From Colwellia sp. (GTDB taxonomy: Bacteria > Pseudomonadota > Gammaproteobacteria > Enterobacterales > Alteromonadaceae): a stretch of DNA of 9,863 nucleotides. The translations under genes were made by a program, and so were the position numbers. Below, one piece after another: positions 1 to 6,909 of this stretch (the first letter of the stretch is position 1; each line of letters begins with the position of its first letter). The notes under the pieces were generated by a model, which ran no database searches, had not been told where the DNA came from, and saw only the letters and a list, made by a program, of their open reading frames with translations. Location of the stretch: contig DPHE01000059.1 of the NCBI GenBank assembly GCA_003521815.1, forward strand, positions 8,562 through 18,424, written 5' to 3'.

Positions 1-24
1 GGTAATATGTCCGTGGTAATATGT
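1..24. repeat. Short direct repeat at the window edge
   Basis: The decamer GGTAATATGT occurs at 1-10 and again at 15-24, separated by CCGT, so the period is 14 bp. Relative to the transcription start inferred for the sigma-54 promoter at 101-117 it lies at about -127 to -104, the zone where activators of sigma-54 promoters bind. It does not resemble the NtrC consensus. More copies may lie beyond the edge. Function unknown. Confidence 0.4.
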
Positions 25-39
25 TATTATCCGAGTATA

Positions 40-68
40 TTTACAATAAAGATACCTATTCTGATTAT
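40..68 (+). promoter_or_regulatory. Candidate sigma-70 promoter for glnN
   Basis: A -35-like TTTACA (40-45, five of six consensus bases) is followed after 17 bp by GATTAT (63-68, four of six). A start near 75 would give a leader of about 130 nt. A vegetative promoter upstream of a sigma-54 promoter would mirror E. coli glnAp1/glnAp2, but such weak matches are common in AT-rich DNA, so this is only a candidate. Confidence 0.25.
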
Positions 69-100
69 TTTTATTGAACAGAAATTAGCGTCTTAAAATT

Positions 101-117
101 TTGGTATATTTATTGCT
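101..117 (+). promoter_or_regulatory. Sigma-54 (RpoN) promoter of glnN
   Basis: TTGGTATATTTATTGCT carries the invariant GG (103-104) and GC (115-116) separated by exactly 10 bp. Against the consensus TGGCAC-N5-TTGCW only the two C positions of the first block differ (both are T). It predicts a transcription start near 128 and a 78-nt leader to the glnN ATG. A sigma-54 promoter in front of a glutamine synthetase is what NtrC control requires, and ntrBC lies nearby. No NtrC site is visible in the 100 bp upstream, but the enhancer zone is cut by the window edge. Confidence 0.68.
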
Positions 118-205
118 AATAAAATACTGAGTTTACGATTTACATTGAGAAAAAAAAACAAGCTGATACCTTGCAGCCTTTAATCTATAAGCCTAGGAGC
201 CTAAA

Positions 206-2377
206 ATGAGTGGAAACCAAACTCGCCTTCAAGCGATTGATCAAATCACCAACCGTGCACCAATATCGTGCAAAATGACTGACCCGTTGAAGCAAATTTG
301 GGCAACTGATGTTTTTAACTTACAGAAAATGGAAGACGCATTATCTAAAAAAGCATTTAAAGCAATTAAAAAAACCATTGAATCAGGCGTAGCATTAGAT
401 GCTTCTACTGCAGATATAGTTGCTGCAGCAATGAAAGATTGGGCTTTATCAAAAGGCGCTAAATTTTTCTCCCACGTTTTCTATCCAATGACCAACATTA
501 CAGCAGAAAAGCATGATGCATTCATTCTTACTAACTCTGAAGGTAATGCGATAAATGAATTTACTGGTACCCTTTTAATTAAAGGCGAACCAGATGGGTC
601 TTCTTTTCCTAACGGTAGTTTACGTATGACTAACGCTGCGCGTGGTTATACTGCATGGGATCCAACAAGCCCTGCTTACATGCAACATACCGCTAATGGC
701 GCTACATTAATGATACCAAGTGTTTTCATGTCTTGGACTGGTGAAGCACTAGATAAGAAAATACCTCTTTTACGTTCTAACGCTGCAATGAACGAAGCAG
801 GACAAAAAGTACTTAAACTAATGGGCGAAACTGACATCGCTAACTTAGATTCAAGTGCTGGCCCTGAGCAAGAATATTTCTTGGTTGATGAAAACTTTGC
901 AAACAGCCGCCCTGATTTATTATTAACAGGTCGTACTTTATTTGGTGCTGCTCCAGCTAAAGGTCAACAATTTGATGACCATTACTTTGGTTCTATCCCT
1001 GCACGTGTTCAAGTTTTCATGCAAGACTTTGAAGACAAGTTATACCGTGTTGGTATTCCAGCAAAAACTCACCATAACGAAGTTGCTCCTGGACAATTTG
1101 AAATTGCTCCTTATTACGGTGCTGCTAATGTTGGTGCTGATCAACAACAACTTCTTATGACGCTTATGAAGCAAACAGCTAAAGAACACGGTTTCTTATG
1201 TTTGTTACATGAAAAGCCATTTGCTGGTGTTAATGGTTCGGGCAAACATGTTAACTGGTCTGTTGGTAACAGCACACAAGGTAACTTATTAGATCCAGGC
1301 AAAACACCTCATGATAACTTACAATTTTTATTATTCTGTGGTGCAGTTATCCGTGGCGTACATAAATATGGTCCATTATTACGTGCTGTTATTGCTTCAG
1401 CAGGTAACGATCATCGTTTAGGTGCTAACGAAGCGCCACCAGCTATTCTTTCTGTTTACTTAGGTGACCAGTTAGAAAAAGTATTTGAAGATATCAAAGC
1501 AGGTAAACTTACGGGTTCTTCTGATGGTGGCGAAATGGACCTTGGTCTTTCTCAAATTCTTAACTTTGACCGTGATCCAGGCGATCGTAACCGTACTTCT
1601 CCATTCGCATTCACTGGTAACCGTTTTGAGTTCCGTGCTGTTGGTTCAGAGCAATCAATATCTGGTCCATTAGTAGCAATGAACACTATGCTTGCTGATT
1701 CATTGAACTGGATTGCTGATAAGTTAGAAGCTGCATTATCTACTCAAGATCAAACTGCTGCTGTAATTTCTGTATTAAAAGAGTTAATGGAAGAGCATGG
1801 CAACGCAGTATTTGGCGGTGACGGTTACTCTTCAGAATGGCACACTGCTGCTGTTGAAGAACGTGGTTTATTAAACATCCCTACAACGGCTGATGCATTA
1901 CCACACTTAATGTCTGCTAACACTGTAGAATTATTCACTAGTACTGGTGTTTTATCTGCTGTTGAATTAGAAAGCCGTTACGAAGTATATGCTGAGCAAT
2001 ATAACTTAGCGATTGAAGTTGAAGCTAAATTAGTTAGCGACATTGCTACGACTAAGCTTTTACCAGCTTCATTAACTTACTTATCAGAAGTAACTCACGC
2101 TGCAGGCTCTGCTGCTGAATTAGGTCTTGAATTAAACGTAACAGTTGCTAAGAAAATGGTTGACCACATCAACGGCTTAACTGCTGCTGTAGCGCAAATT
2201 GATGAAGAAGTTGTTAAACATGACTTTGCTGACTCTGAAGCTCACATGCGTCACAGTGCTGATGTTCTTTGTCCATTAATGGCAGAAGCTCGTCTTCACG
2301 CTGATGCGCTTGAATTGTTAGTTGCTGATGAATTATGGCCACTACCTAAGTACTCTGAAATGTTATTTATCAAATAA
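206..2377 (+). CDS. glnN: Glutamine synthetase type III (GSIII, GlnN)
   Basis: ATP-dependent ligation of ammonia to glutamate giving glutamine, in the cytoplasm; entry point of ammonium into metabolism. At 723 residues it has the length of the GSIII class (about 700-730) and not of GSI (about 470). Class motifs are clear: GPEQEYFLVD (219-228), NEVAPGQFEIAP (291-302, metal/glutamate site), NGSGKHVNWS (343-352, nucleotide/metal site), GNDHRLGANEAPPAI (400-414) and the block starting DRNRTSPFAFTGN at 460 and ending SISGP at 488. The C-terminal third (from about 500) is the helical region typical of GSIII dodecamers. The ATG is preceded by AGGAG (195-199) with a 6-nt spacer. It is monocistronic, with its own sigma-54 promoter and terminator. 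GSIII lacks the adenylylation loop tyrosine of GSI, so control by GlnE is not expected (family knowledge). No frameshift is seen; codon use is strongly biased, as for a highly expressed gene. Confidence 0.97.
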   Translation: MSGNQTRLQAIDQITNRAPISCKMTDPLKQIWATDVFNLQKMEDALSKKAFKAIKKTIESGVALDASTADIVAAAMKDWALSKGAKFFSHVFYPMTNITAEKHDAFILTNSEGNAINEFTGTLLIKGEPDGSSFPNGSLRMTNAARGYTAWDPTSPAYMQHTANGATLMIPSVFMSWTGEALDKKIPLLRSNAAMNEAGQKVLKLMGETDIANLDSSAGPEQEYFLVDENFANSRPDLLLTGRTLFGAAPAKGQQFDDHYFGSIPARVQVFMQDFEDKLYRVGIPAKTHHNEVAPGQFEIAPYYGAANVGADQQQLLMTLMKQTAKEHGFLCLLHEKPFAGVNGSGKHVNWSVGNSTQGNLLDPGKTPHDNLQFLLFCGAVIRGVHKYGPLLRAVIASAGNDHRLGANEAPPAILSVYLGDQLEKVFEDIKAGKLTGSSDGGEMDLGLSQILNFDRDPGDRNRTSPFAFTGNRFEFRAVGSEQSISGPLVAMNTMLADSLNWIADKLEAALSTQDQTAAVISVLKELMEEHGNAVFGGDGYSSEWHTAAVEERGLLNIPTTADALPHLMSANTVELFTSTGVLSAVELESRYEVYAEQYNLAIEVEAKLVSDIATTKLLPASLTYLSEVTHAAGSAAELGLELNVTVAKKMVDHINGLTAAVAQIDEEVVKHDFADSEAHMRHSADVLCPLMAEARLHADALELLVADELWPLPKYSEMLFIK

Positions 2378-2419
2378 TAACGCTTTGTTTTCTAAAATTT
2401 AGTAGTAACAAGAAGTGAT

Positions 2420-2446
2420 AAAAAGAGTCTATATGGCTCTTTTTTT
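2420..2446 (+). terminator. Rho-independent terminator of glnN
   Basis: Stem AAAAAGAGTC, loop TATAT, returning stem GGCTCTTTTT with one G-T wobble, followed by further T residues to 2446. It begins 43 nt after the glnN stop codon and is oriented for glnN. The A/T tracts at the stem base would also allow some activity on the other strand. Confidence 0.75.
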
Positions 2447-2453
2447 ATATCTG

Positions 2454-2619
2454 TTATACTAGTTTCATTAATTAGGTGATCTATTTTATACACAGGAAAA
2501 ACGGCCAAATACAAGGCATTTATTTTAATAACTAGTTGTTCTAATTATTAAATAAATAACGAAATAGTTGACTGTTTTAACCAGTAGAAATGATCACATA
2601 GTTAGTGAGATTGGTATTA
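2454..2619. repeat. MITE-like imperfect inverted-repeat element
   Basis: The first 28 bases (2454-2481, ending TTAGGTGATC) match the reverse complement of the last 28 (2592-2619, beginning GATCACATAGTTAG) at 21 of 28 positions, most differences being T/C and thus G-U pairable. Inside, AAAACGGCCAA (2498-2508) faces TTGACTGTTTT (2568-2578), ATTTAT (2518-2523) faces ATAAAT (2552-2557), and TTTAATAACTAG (2524-2535) faces CTAATTATTAAA (2541-2552) around a 5-nt loop. The whole 166 bp can therefore fold as one long hairpin. It holds no gene. The structure fits a miniature inverted-repeat transposable element or a REP-like dispersed repeat placed between convergent genes; I see no clear target-site duplication, and copies elsewhere cannot be checked here. 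Confidence 0.6.
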
Positions 2620-2655
2620 TTCATCCGCGGTTACAAACGCATAATTTTTAGGCAT

Positions 2656-2685
2656 AAAAAAACCACTTAACAATAAGTGGTTTTT
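2656..2685 (-). terminator. Rho-independent terminator of typA (bidirectional form)
   Basis: Perfect 12-bp stem AAAAACCACTTA (2658-2669) and TAAGTGGTTTTT (2674-2685) around a 4-nt loop. On the minus strand it ends in a run of seven T (2656-2662) and begins 41 nt after the typA stop codon. On the plus strand it has five T, so it may also stop read-through from glnN. Confidence 0.85.
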
Positions 2686-2726
2686 AAATAGATAATTAAG
2701 TATTAACTAACCATTTCAGTAATGGG

Positions 2727-4544
2727 TTATTTACCAGGTCTACTTTCACGTTTACGTTCGTTCTCTTTTAAAAGCTTTTTACGTATGCGAATATTTTCTG
2801 GTGTTACTTCTACCAATTCATCGTTATCGATAAACTCTAAAGCTTGCTCTAAAGACATAACGATAGGCGGCGTTAGTGTTTGCGCTTCATCAGTACCTGA
2901 TGAACGAACGTTTGTTAACTGCTTACCTTTAAGAGCGTTTACTGTTAAATCGTTATCACGGCTATGAATACCAATAATTTGACCTTCATAAATATCAACA
3001 CCATGACCAATTAACATACGACCACGAGATTGTAAGTTAAAAATAGCGTTAGTAAGTGCTTTACCAGTAGCGTTACCGATCATTACACCATTTTTACGTT
3101 GGCCAATTTCGCCACCTTTATGAGGTCCGTATTCAAAGAATGTATGATATATCAAGCCAGAGCCTGACGTTAATGTCATAAACTCAGTTTGGAAGCCAAT
3201 TAAACCACGGCTAGGCATGATGAAATCCATACGAATTCGACCAGTACCATCAGGTGCCATATCAGTTAGTTCAGCTTTACGAACACCCATTTTTTCCATG
3301 ATAGGTCCTTGATGTTGCTCTTCAACATCAATTGTTACTGTTTCGTATGGTTCTTCTAATTGACCGTTTACTTCACGAATAATAACTTCTGGACGAGATA
3401 CTGCTAACTCAAAACCTTCACGACGCATGTTTTCAATTAGGATACCTAAATGAAGCTCACCACGTCCTGATACTTTAAATTTATCAGCATCTTCTAATTG
3501 CTCAACACGTAAAGCAACGTTATGAATTAATTCTTTTTCTAGACGATCTTTGATGTTACGTGAGGTAACAAACTTACCTTCTTTACCACAAAATGGTGAA
3601 GTGTTTACTTGGAAAGTCATATTGATAGTTGGTTCATCAACAGATAATGCCGGTAAGCTTTCAACTTCAGTAGGACAACAAATTGTATCTGAAATCTTTA
3701 ATTCGCCTAAACCAGTAATTGCGATAATATCGCCAGCAAAACCTTCAGCAATATCAAGACGCTCTAGACCTAAGTAACCAAATACTTTACCAACTTTAGC
3801 GTTATGAACACCGCCGTTTGCCAAGTTAATTGTTACTTGTTGGTTAGGTTTAACAGAACCACGAGTAATACGACCAACACCGATTACACCCAAGTAAGAG
3901 CTATAATCAAGTTGAGAAATTTGCATTTGGAATGCGCCATCAGGATCAGCTACTGGTTGTGGCACTTCTTTAAGAATAGTATCAAATAAAGGCGTCATAT
4001 CTGAGCCCGTTTCGCCTTCTTCAAGCGAAGCCCAACCATTAATTGCTGAAGCGTAAACAACTTTAAAATCAAGTTGTTCATCAGTAGCACCAAGGTTATC
4101 AAACAATTCAAAAACTTGGTCCATAACCCAATCAGGACGAGATCCAGGCTTATCAACTTTATTAATAACAACAATTGGCTTTAATCCTTGAGCAAACGCT
4201 TTTTTCGTTACGAAACGCGTTTGTGGCATAGGACCTTCTTGTGCATCAACGATAAGTAAAACTGAATCTACCATTGACATTACACGCTCAACTTCACCAC
4301 CGAAATCAGCATGGCCAGGAGTATCTACAATGTTTACACGGTAGCCGTTCCAGTTAATAGCCGTGTTTTTAGCTAAGATTGTGATACCACGTTCTTTTTC
4401 GATATCATTCGAGTCCATTGTACGTTCTTCTAGACCGCCACGGGCGTCCAGTGTACCTGACTGTTCTAACAATTTATCAACTAAAGTGGTTTTTCCGTGG
4501 TCAACGTGAGCAATAATTGCCACATTTCTTAATTTATCTAACAC
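2727..4544 (-). CDS. typA: Ribosome-associated translational GTPase TypA/BipA
   Basis: GTPase of the EF-G/LepA superfamily that binds the 70S ribosome and assists 50S assembly; in E. coli it is needed for normal growth in the cold and under stress. At 605 residues it matches the family (E. coli 607). The G motifs are complete: AHVDHGKTT (12-20, P-loop), RGIT (52-55, switch I), DTPGH (74-78), NKVDK (128-132) and the SAI element (166-168). These are followed by the beta-barrel domain II (about 205-290), EF-G-like domains III and V, and the BipA-specific C-terminal domain ending in a basic tail (residues ~589-605). The start is GTG (4544-4542): the alignment with the E. coli start MIEKLRN fits, and the only upstream frame extension hits TAG after four codons. 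The ribosome site is weak (a GAG 11 nt upstream). It is convergent with glnN and divergent from the DUF4124-ntrBC block, the usual neighbour on that side. Confidence 0.97.
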   Translation of the reverse strand: MLDKLRNVAIIAHVDHGKTTLVDKLLEQSGTLDARGGLEERTMDSNDIEKERGITILAKNTAINWNGYRVNIVDTPGHADFGGEVERVMSMVDSVLLIVDAQEGPMPQTRFVTKKAFAQGLKPIVVINKVDKPGSRPDWVMDQVFELFDNLGATDEQLDFKVVYASAINGWASLEEGETGSDMTPLFDTILKEVPQPVADPDGAFQMQISQLDYSSYLGVIGVGRITRGSVKPNQQVTINLANGGVHNAKVGKVFGYLGLERLDIAEGFAGDIIAITGLGELKISDTICCPTEVESLPALSVDEPTINMTFQVNTSPFCGKEGKFVTSRNIKDRLEKELIHNVALRVEQLEDADKFKVSGRGELHLGILIENMRREGFELAVSRPEVIIREVNGQLEEPYETVTIDVEEQHQGPIMEKMGVRKAELTDMAPDGTGRIRMDFIMPSRGLIGFQTEFMTLTSGSGLIYHTFFEYGPHKGGEIGQRKNGVMIGNATGKALTNAIFNLQSRGRMLIGHGVDIYEGQIIGIHSRDNDLTVNALKGKQLTNVRSSGTDEAQTLTPPIVMSLEQALEFIDNDELVEVTPENIRIRKKLLKENERKRESRPGK

Positions 4545-4627
4545 AGGCGTTACTCGCTATTACTATTATTTATAATGCTTTTTAATCAAAAGCTATACAT
4601 AAACAACTAGGCTACAATTGGGCGCGC

Positions 4628-4656
4628 ATTATACAGGATATTTTTTTTAAAAGATA
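4628..4656 (-). promoter_or_regulatory. Promoter of typA
   Basis: On the minus strand a perfect -10 TATAAT (4633-4628) lies 17 bp after a poor -35, TATCTT (4656-4651), with an A-rich spacer. The -10 is followed directly by a GC-rich discriminator (GCGCGCC), as in growth-rate-controlled promoters. A start near 4621 gives a leader of about 77 nt. Confidence 0.6.
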
Positions 4657-5055
4657 TTAATTATCCTTACCCTTATTTTTGCAAGTTAAAATATTAATTA
4701 TCTGTTGTGATATTTTAGAGCCTAGCACTATTTAATATTACAATCGTGATCCTCAATCTGTTACTAATGGCGCTGAAAATATCTACATCGTAAAGGTATT
4801 AGTATTACTGACATTTTATTAACCGGTCCATAGCCAGAGTTCTTATATTTGAAAAAATACGTTTCTCTGCTCCAACAGGCCATCCGTTCTCAGTCTTTAC
4901 AGCACGTTAATGGCTGGTCCTGATGTTTTATATACTCAACAACTCACCCTATTCAATTTGACACGTGCACCCAAATTTATGTGTTTAAATCCATCTAATA
5001 AAAACTAATTTCGGTTTTTTTAGAAACTTTATATTGAAGGTAAGTGATTTTCCAA
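4657..5055. other. Unassigned 400-bp intergenic stretch
   Basis: No gene can be supported here. The middle part (about 4810-4935) is visibly less AT-rich than the flanks, unlike a plain promoter spacer. The longest small frame noticed is a 39-codon minus-strand frame (4883-4764, starts MACWSRETYFFKYKNSGYG) with only a poor ribosome site. In related gammaproteobacteria the type I glutamine synthetase gene occupies this interval, but I could not find recognisable glnA peptide fragments in it. A single NtrC half-site TGCACC lies at 4966-4971. It could be a decayed gene, an RNA gene or an inserted fragment. Confidence 0.4.
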
Positions 5056-5084
5056 GTGATAAATATCAGTTCTTTTTGTATAAA
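5056..5084 (+). promoter_or_regulatory. Candidate promoter for the DUF4124 gene (distal)
   Basis: GTGATA (5056-5061, four of six consensus -35 bases), a 17-bp spacer and TATAAA (5079-5084, five of six). A start near 5092 gives a leader of about 65 nt that would include the inverted repeat at 5115-5135. It competes with the proximal candidate at 5118-5147. Confidence 0.35.
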
Positions 5085-5114
5085 TTAGGGTTACCTATCC
5101 TGACTGTTTTATCG

Positions 5115-5147
5115 TCCTTGGAAATGTCTCAAGGAACACGATATACT
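5115..5147 (+). promoter_or_regulatory. Inverted repeat over a proximal promoter candidate
   Basis: TCCTTG (5115-5120) and CAAGGA (5130-5135) form a perfect 6-bp inverted repeat with a 9-nt loop. It overlaps a possible promoter TTGGAA (5118-5123), 18 bp, TATACT (5142-5147). Transcription from there would start around 5154, only about 4 nt before the ATG at 5158, which has no Shine-Dalgarno nearby. The repeat could be an operator, or a leader hairpin if the distal promoter is used. Confidence 0.35.
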
Positions 5148-5157
5148 TAATTTTACT

Positions 5158-5676
5158 ATGATTAAATTTTTACTACTGACATTATTAACTTTATCTACAG
5201 CAACTCCTGTTTACAGTAGTTCCGCTAAGATTTATGTATGGCAAAATGCGACCGGGGTATTAGCATACTCGCACAAAGCTAGGTCGGGCGCTAAAGCAGT
5301 AGAAACTGAAAAAGTAAATGTCATACCGTCATCTTCGAATATTAAAGCTCAAACTTTAGACATTAATAACAAACACATTACAGAAGAATATCAAGTGGTG
5401 ATCAACCACCCAAAAGCTAATTCAACCATTCGAGATAACACGGGCTCTGTTTATATTAGTGGTAGCATTAAACCACTATTTAAACGTGGCTTAAATATCC
5501 AATTGTTAGTAGACGAAAAGCCTCACTTAACACCTCAAACGCAGACTATCTTTTCATTACACAATATAGATCGCGGTGAACATAAAATACAAATGAAATT
5601 ACTTGATAAAAATGGCGAGGTTATTGCAACATCTAAATCAATAACTTTTTATATGCATCGAACTTCGGTAAATTAG
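5158..5676 (+). CDS. Secreted DUF4124 domain protein, ntrB-linked
   Basis: Exported protein of unknown function, 172 residues. Residues 1-20 look like a Sec signal peptide (MIKF, a Leu/Thr-rich core, cleavage plausible after VYS20 or SSA23). Mature residues 23-50 (KIYVWQNATGVLAYSHKARSG) match the DUF4124 pattern, a short beta-rich module usually seen as a K-I-Y-x-W-x-D-x-x-G-x-x-x-Y-S motif. Residues 83-168 form a conserved C-terminal unit with NHPKANSTIRDNTGSVYISG, DRGEHKI (138-144) and a terminal ITFYMHR; I recognise this two-part layout from proteins coded between glnA and ntrB in many gammaproteobacteria. The periplasm is the expected location. There is no close Shine-Dalgarno, but the signal peptide begins cleanly at this ATG. 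The 100-nt gap to ntrB holds a separate promoter and an NtrC operator. The biochemical role is unknown. Confidence 0.85.
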   Translation: MIKFLLLTLLTLSTATPVYSSSAKIYVWQNATGVLAYSHKARSGAKAVETEKVNVIPSSSNIKAQTLDINNKHITEEYQVVINHPKANSTIRDNTGSVYISGSIKPLFKRGLNIQLLVDEKPHLTPQTQTIFSLHNIDRGEHKIQMKLLDKNGEVIATSKSITFYMHRTSVN

Positions 5677-5698
5677 CGTTATATAACGGCATAAATCG

Positions 5699-5727
5699 CT
5701 GCAAATAAAAATTTTCTATAATATACT
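5699..5727 (+). promoter_or_regulatory. Promoter of ntrB (glnL promoter equivalent)
   Basis: Two overlapping -10 hexamers are present, TATAAT (5717-5722) and TATACT (5722-5727). The second has a poor -35, CTGCAA (5699-5704), at 17 bp; the first has no evident -35. Either gives a start at about 5729-5735, immediately before or at the NtrC site at 5736-5752. It would transcribe ntrB-ntrC separately from the upstream gene. Confidence 0.55.
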
Positions 5728-5735
5728 AAAAGCCA

Positions 5736-5752
5736 TGCACTTATTTGGTGCG
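5736..5752 (+). promoter_or_regulatory. NtrC-binding site (operator) in front of ntrB
   Basis: TGCACTTATTTGGTGCG matches the 17-bp NtrC consensus TGCACYANNNTGGTGCA at all defined positions except the seventh and the last base. It lies just downstream of the ntrB -10 elements and 24 bp before the ATG. In E. coli a comparable NtrC site at glnLp represses the ntrBC promoter; the placement here implies the same negative autoregulation. Confidence 0.82.
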
Positions 5753-5776
5753 ACCTTAGTGTATATATGAGGCATT

Positions 5777-6853
5777 ATGTTGCATCAAAGAAAATATATT
5801 CAACAGCTCAAGTTACGGTATCAACAAACGTTAGCTAATCACCTAGTTACCGCTGTACTTATTCTCGATGAAAGCCTAACGGTTTGTTATGCCAATCCGG
5901 CTGCCGAAGCTTTACTCATCAAAAGTTTATCTAAACTTTATGGTGTTTCATTTGAGCTGATTTTTACTGACACTAGCATTTGTAAACCCCGCCTAGAGCA
6001 GCTACTTGCTACAGGACAGGAATTTACCGATAGCGATATTGTTATAAAATTTAGTGAAAGTCATCAATTTACTGCTGAAATAACCGCTTCTGCAGTCGAA
6101 TTCAACAGAGTTCCCCATGTGCTGTTAGAGTTCAGACAAATAGATCAACAGAAACAAATTAGTCTAGAAGTATTCCAACAAAAACAATGGATTTCTGCCT
6201 GTGATTTAATTAAAGGATTAGCACACGAAATCAAAAATCCTTTGGGTGGACTTCGCGGTGCAGCTCAGCTACTAAGTAAAGAGTTAAACACTGTGCAACA
6301 AGAATATACCGACATGATCATTGAACAAGCCGACAGGTTAACTAATTTGGTAGATCGTTTACTTGGACCAAATCAATTGCCACAAATTCAACCTCACAAT
6401 ATTCATTCTGTACTAGCAAAAGTTTACCAAGTAATCAGCTACTCAAATGAACAAAATATAAGCTTAAAACGTGATTATGATCCCTCTATCCCTGATATTG
6501 TGTGCGATCAGGAAAAAATTCAACAAGCGGTATTAAACATTGTAAACAATGCGATTCAAGCAATAGGTGATCAACATCAAATTACGCTGCGAACCCGTAT
6601 TGCTAGTAATAAAACGATCAATGGAAAACTGATAAAACTCACGGTAAAAATTAGTATTATTGATGATGGACCAGGTATTCCTGCTAAAATTAAAGACACC
6701 CTTTTTTATCCTATGGTATCAGGACGCTCGAACGGAACAGGGCTCGGTTTATCTATAGCACAAACACTGATAAATCAGCATCATGGTAAGCTATATTGTC
6801 ATAGTAGACCCGGGCGAACAGAATTCGTCATCCTATTACCATTAACACAATAA
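5777..6853 (+). CDS. glnL: Nitrogen regulation sensor histidine kinase NtrB (GlnL)
   Basis: Cytoplasmic two-component kinase/phosphatase that phosphorylates NtrC when nitrogen is short and dephosphorylates it when PII signals sufficiency. It has 358 residues (E. coli 349) and no membrane segment. It has an N-terminal PAS domain (about 15-125, with CYANPAAEALL at 37-47), then a dimerisation/phosphoacceptor H box GLAHEIKNPLGGLRG (147-161; phospho-histidine H150), and a HATPase domain with N box NIVNNAIQA (254-262), G1 DDGPGIP (296-302), the MVSGR element (313-317) and G2 GTGLGLSIA (320-328). The ATG at 5777 has GAGG (5769-5772) with a short 4-nt spacer; an ATG at 5767 is out of frame. It is followed by ntrC after 56 nt, in an apparent operon. 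Confidence 0.96.
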   Translation: MLHQRKYIQQLKLRYQQTLANHLVTAVLILDESLTVCYANPAAEALLIKSLSKLYGVSFELIFTDTSICKPRLEQLLATGQEFTDSDIVIKFSESHQFTAEITASAVEFNRVPHVLLEFRQIDQQKQISLEVFQQKQWISACDLIKGLAHEIKNPLGGLRGAAQLLSKELNTVQQEYTDMIIEQADRLTNLVDRLLGPNQLPQIQPHNIHSVLAKVYQVISYSNEQNISLKRDYDPSIPDIVCDQEKIQQAVLNIVNNAIQAIGDQHQITLRTRIASNKTINGKLIKLTVKISIIDDGPGIPAKIKDTLFYPMVSGRSNGTGLGLSIAQTLINQHHGKLYCHSRPGRTEFVILLPLTQ

Positions 6854-6909
6854 TTATTAATGTCAGCACCAGAAAACTTAACTTAAAAATATTTACTAGA
6901 GAGAAAAAA

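Noticed and set aside
160..175. Second sigma-54-like match (AAGCTG, five bases, TTGCA) before glnN
   Set aside because: The -24 block lacks GG at the required distance, and the start would leave under 20 nt of leader; the element at 101-117 is much better.
942..1673. Small plus-strand frames inside glnN (72 and 62 codons)
   Set aside because: They are out-of-frame shadows of the intact glnN reading frame, with low-complexity Leu/Val/Thr-rich translations and no ribosome sites.
2569..2579. Shared TGACTGTTTTA between the MITE-like element and 5100-5110
   Set aside because: An 11-bp match in AT-rich DNA, with unrelated flanks, is most simply coincidence.
2722..3989. Plus-strand frames opposite typA
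   Set aside because: They are antisense shadows of typA, whose G motifs and full length are clear.
4764..4883. 39-codon minus-strand frame MACWSRETYF...
   Set aside because: Poor ribosome site, no recognised family and isolated position; kept only as part of the unexplained intergenic finding.
4966..4982. Possible NtrC site upstream of the DUF4124 gene
   Set aside because: Only one half (TGCACC) is present; the other half does not match, and no sigma-54 promoter follows.
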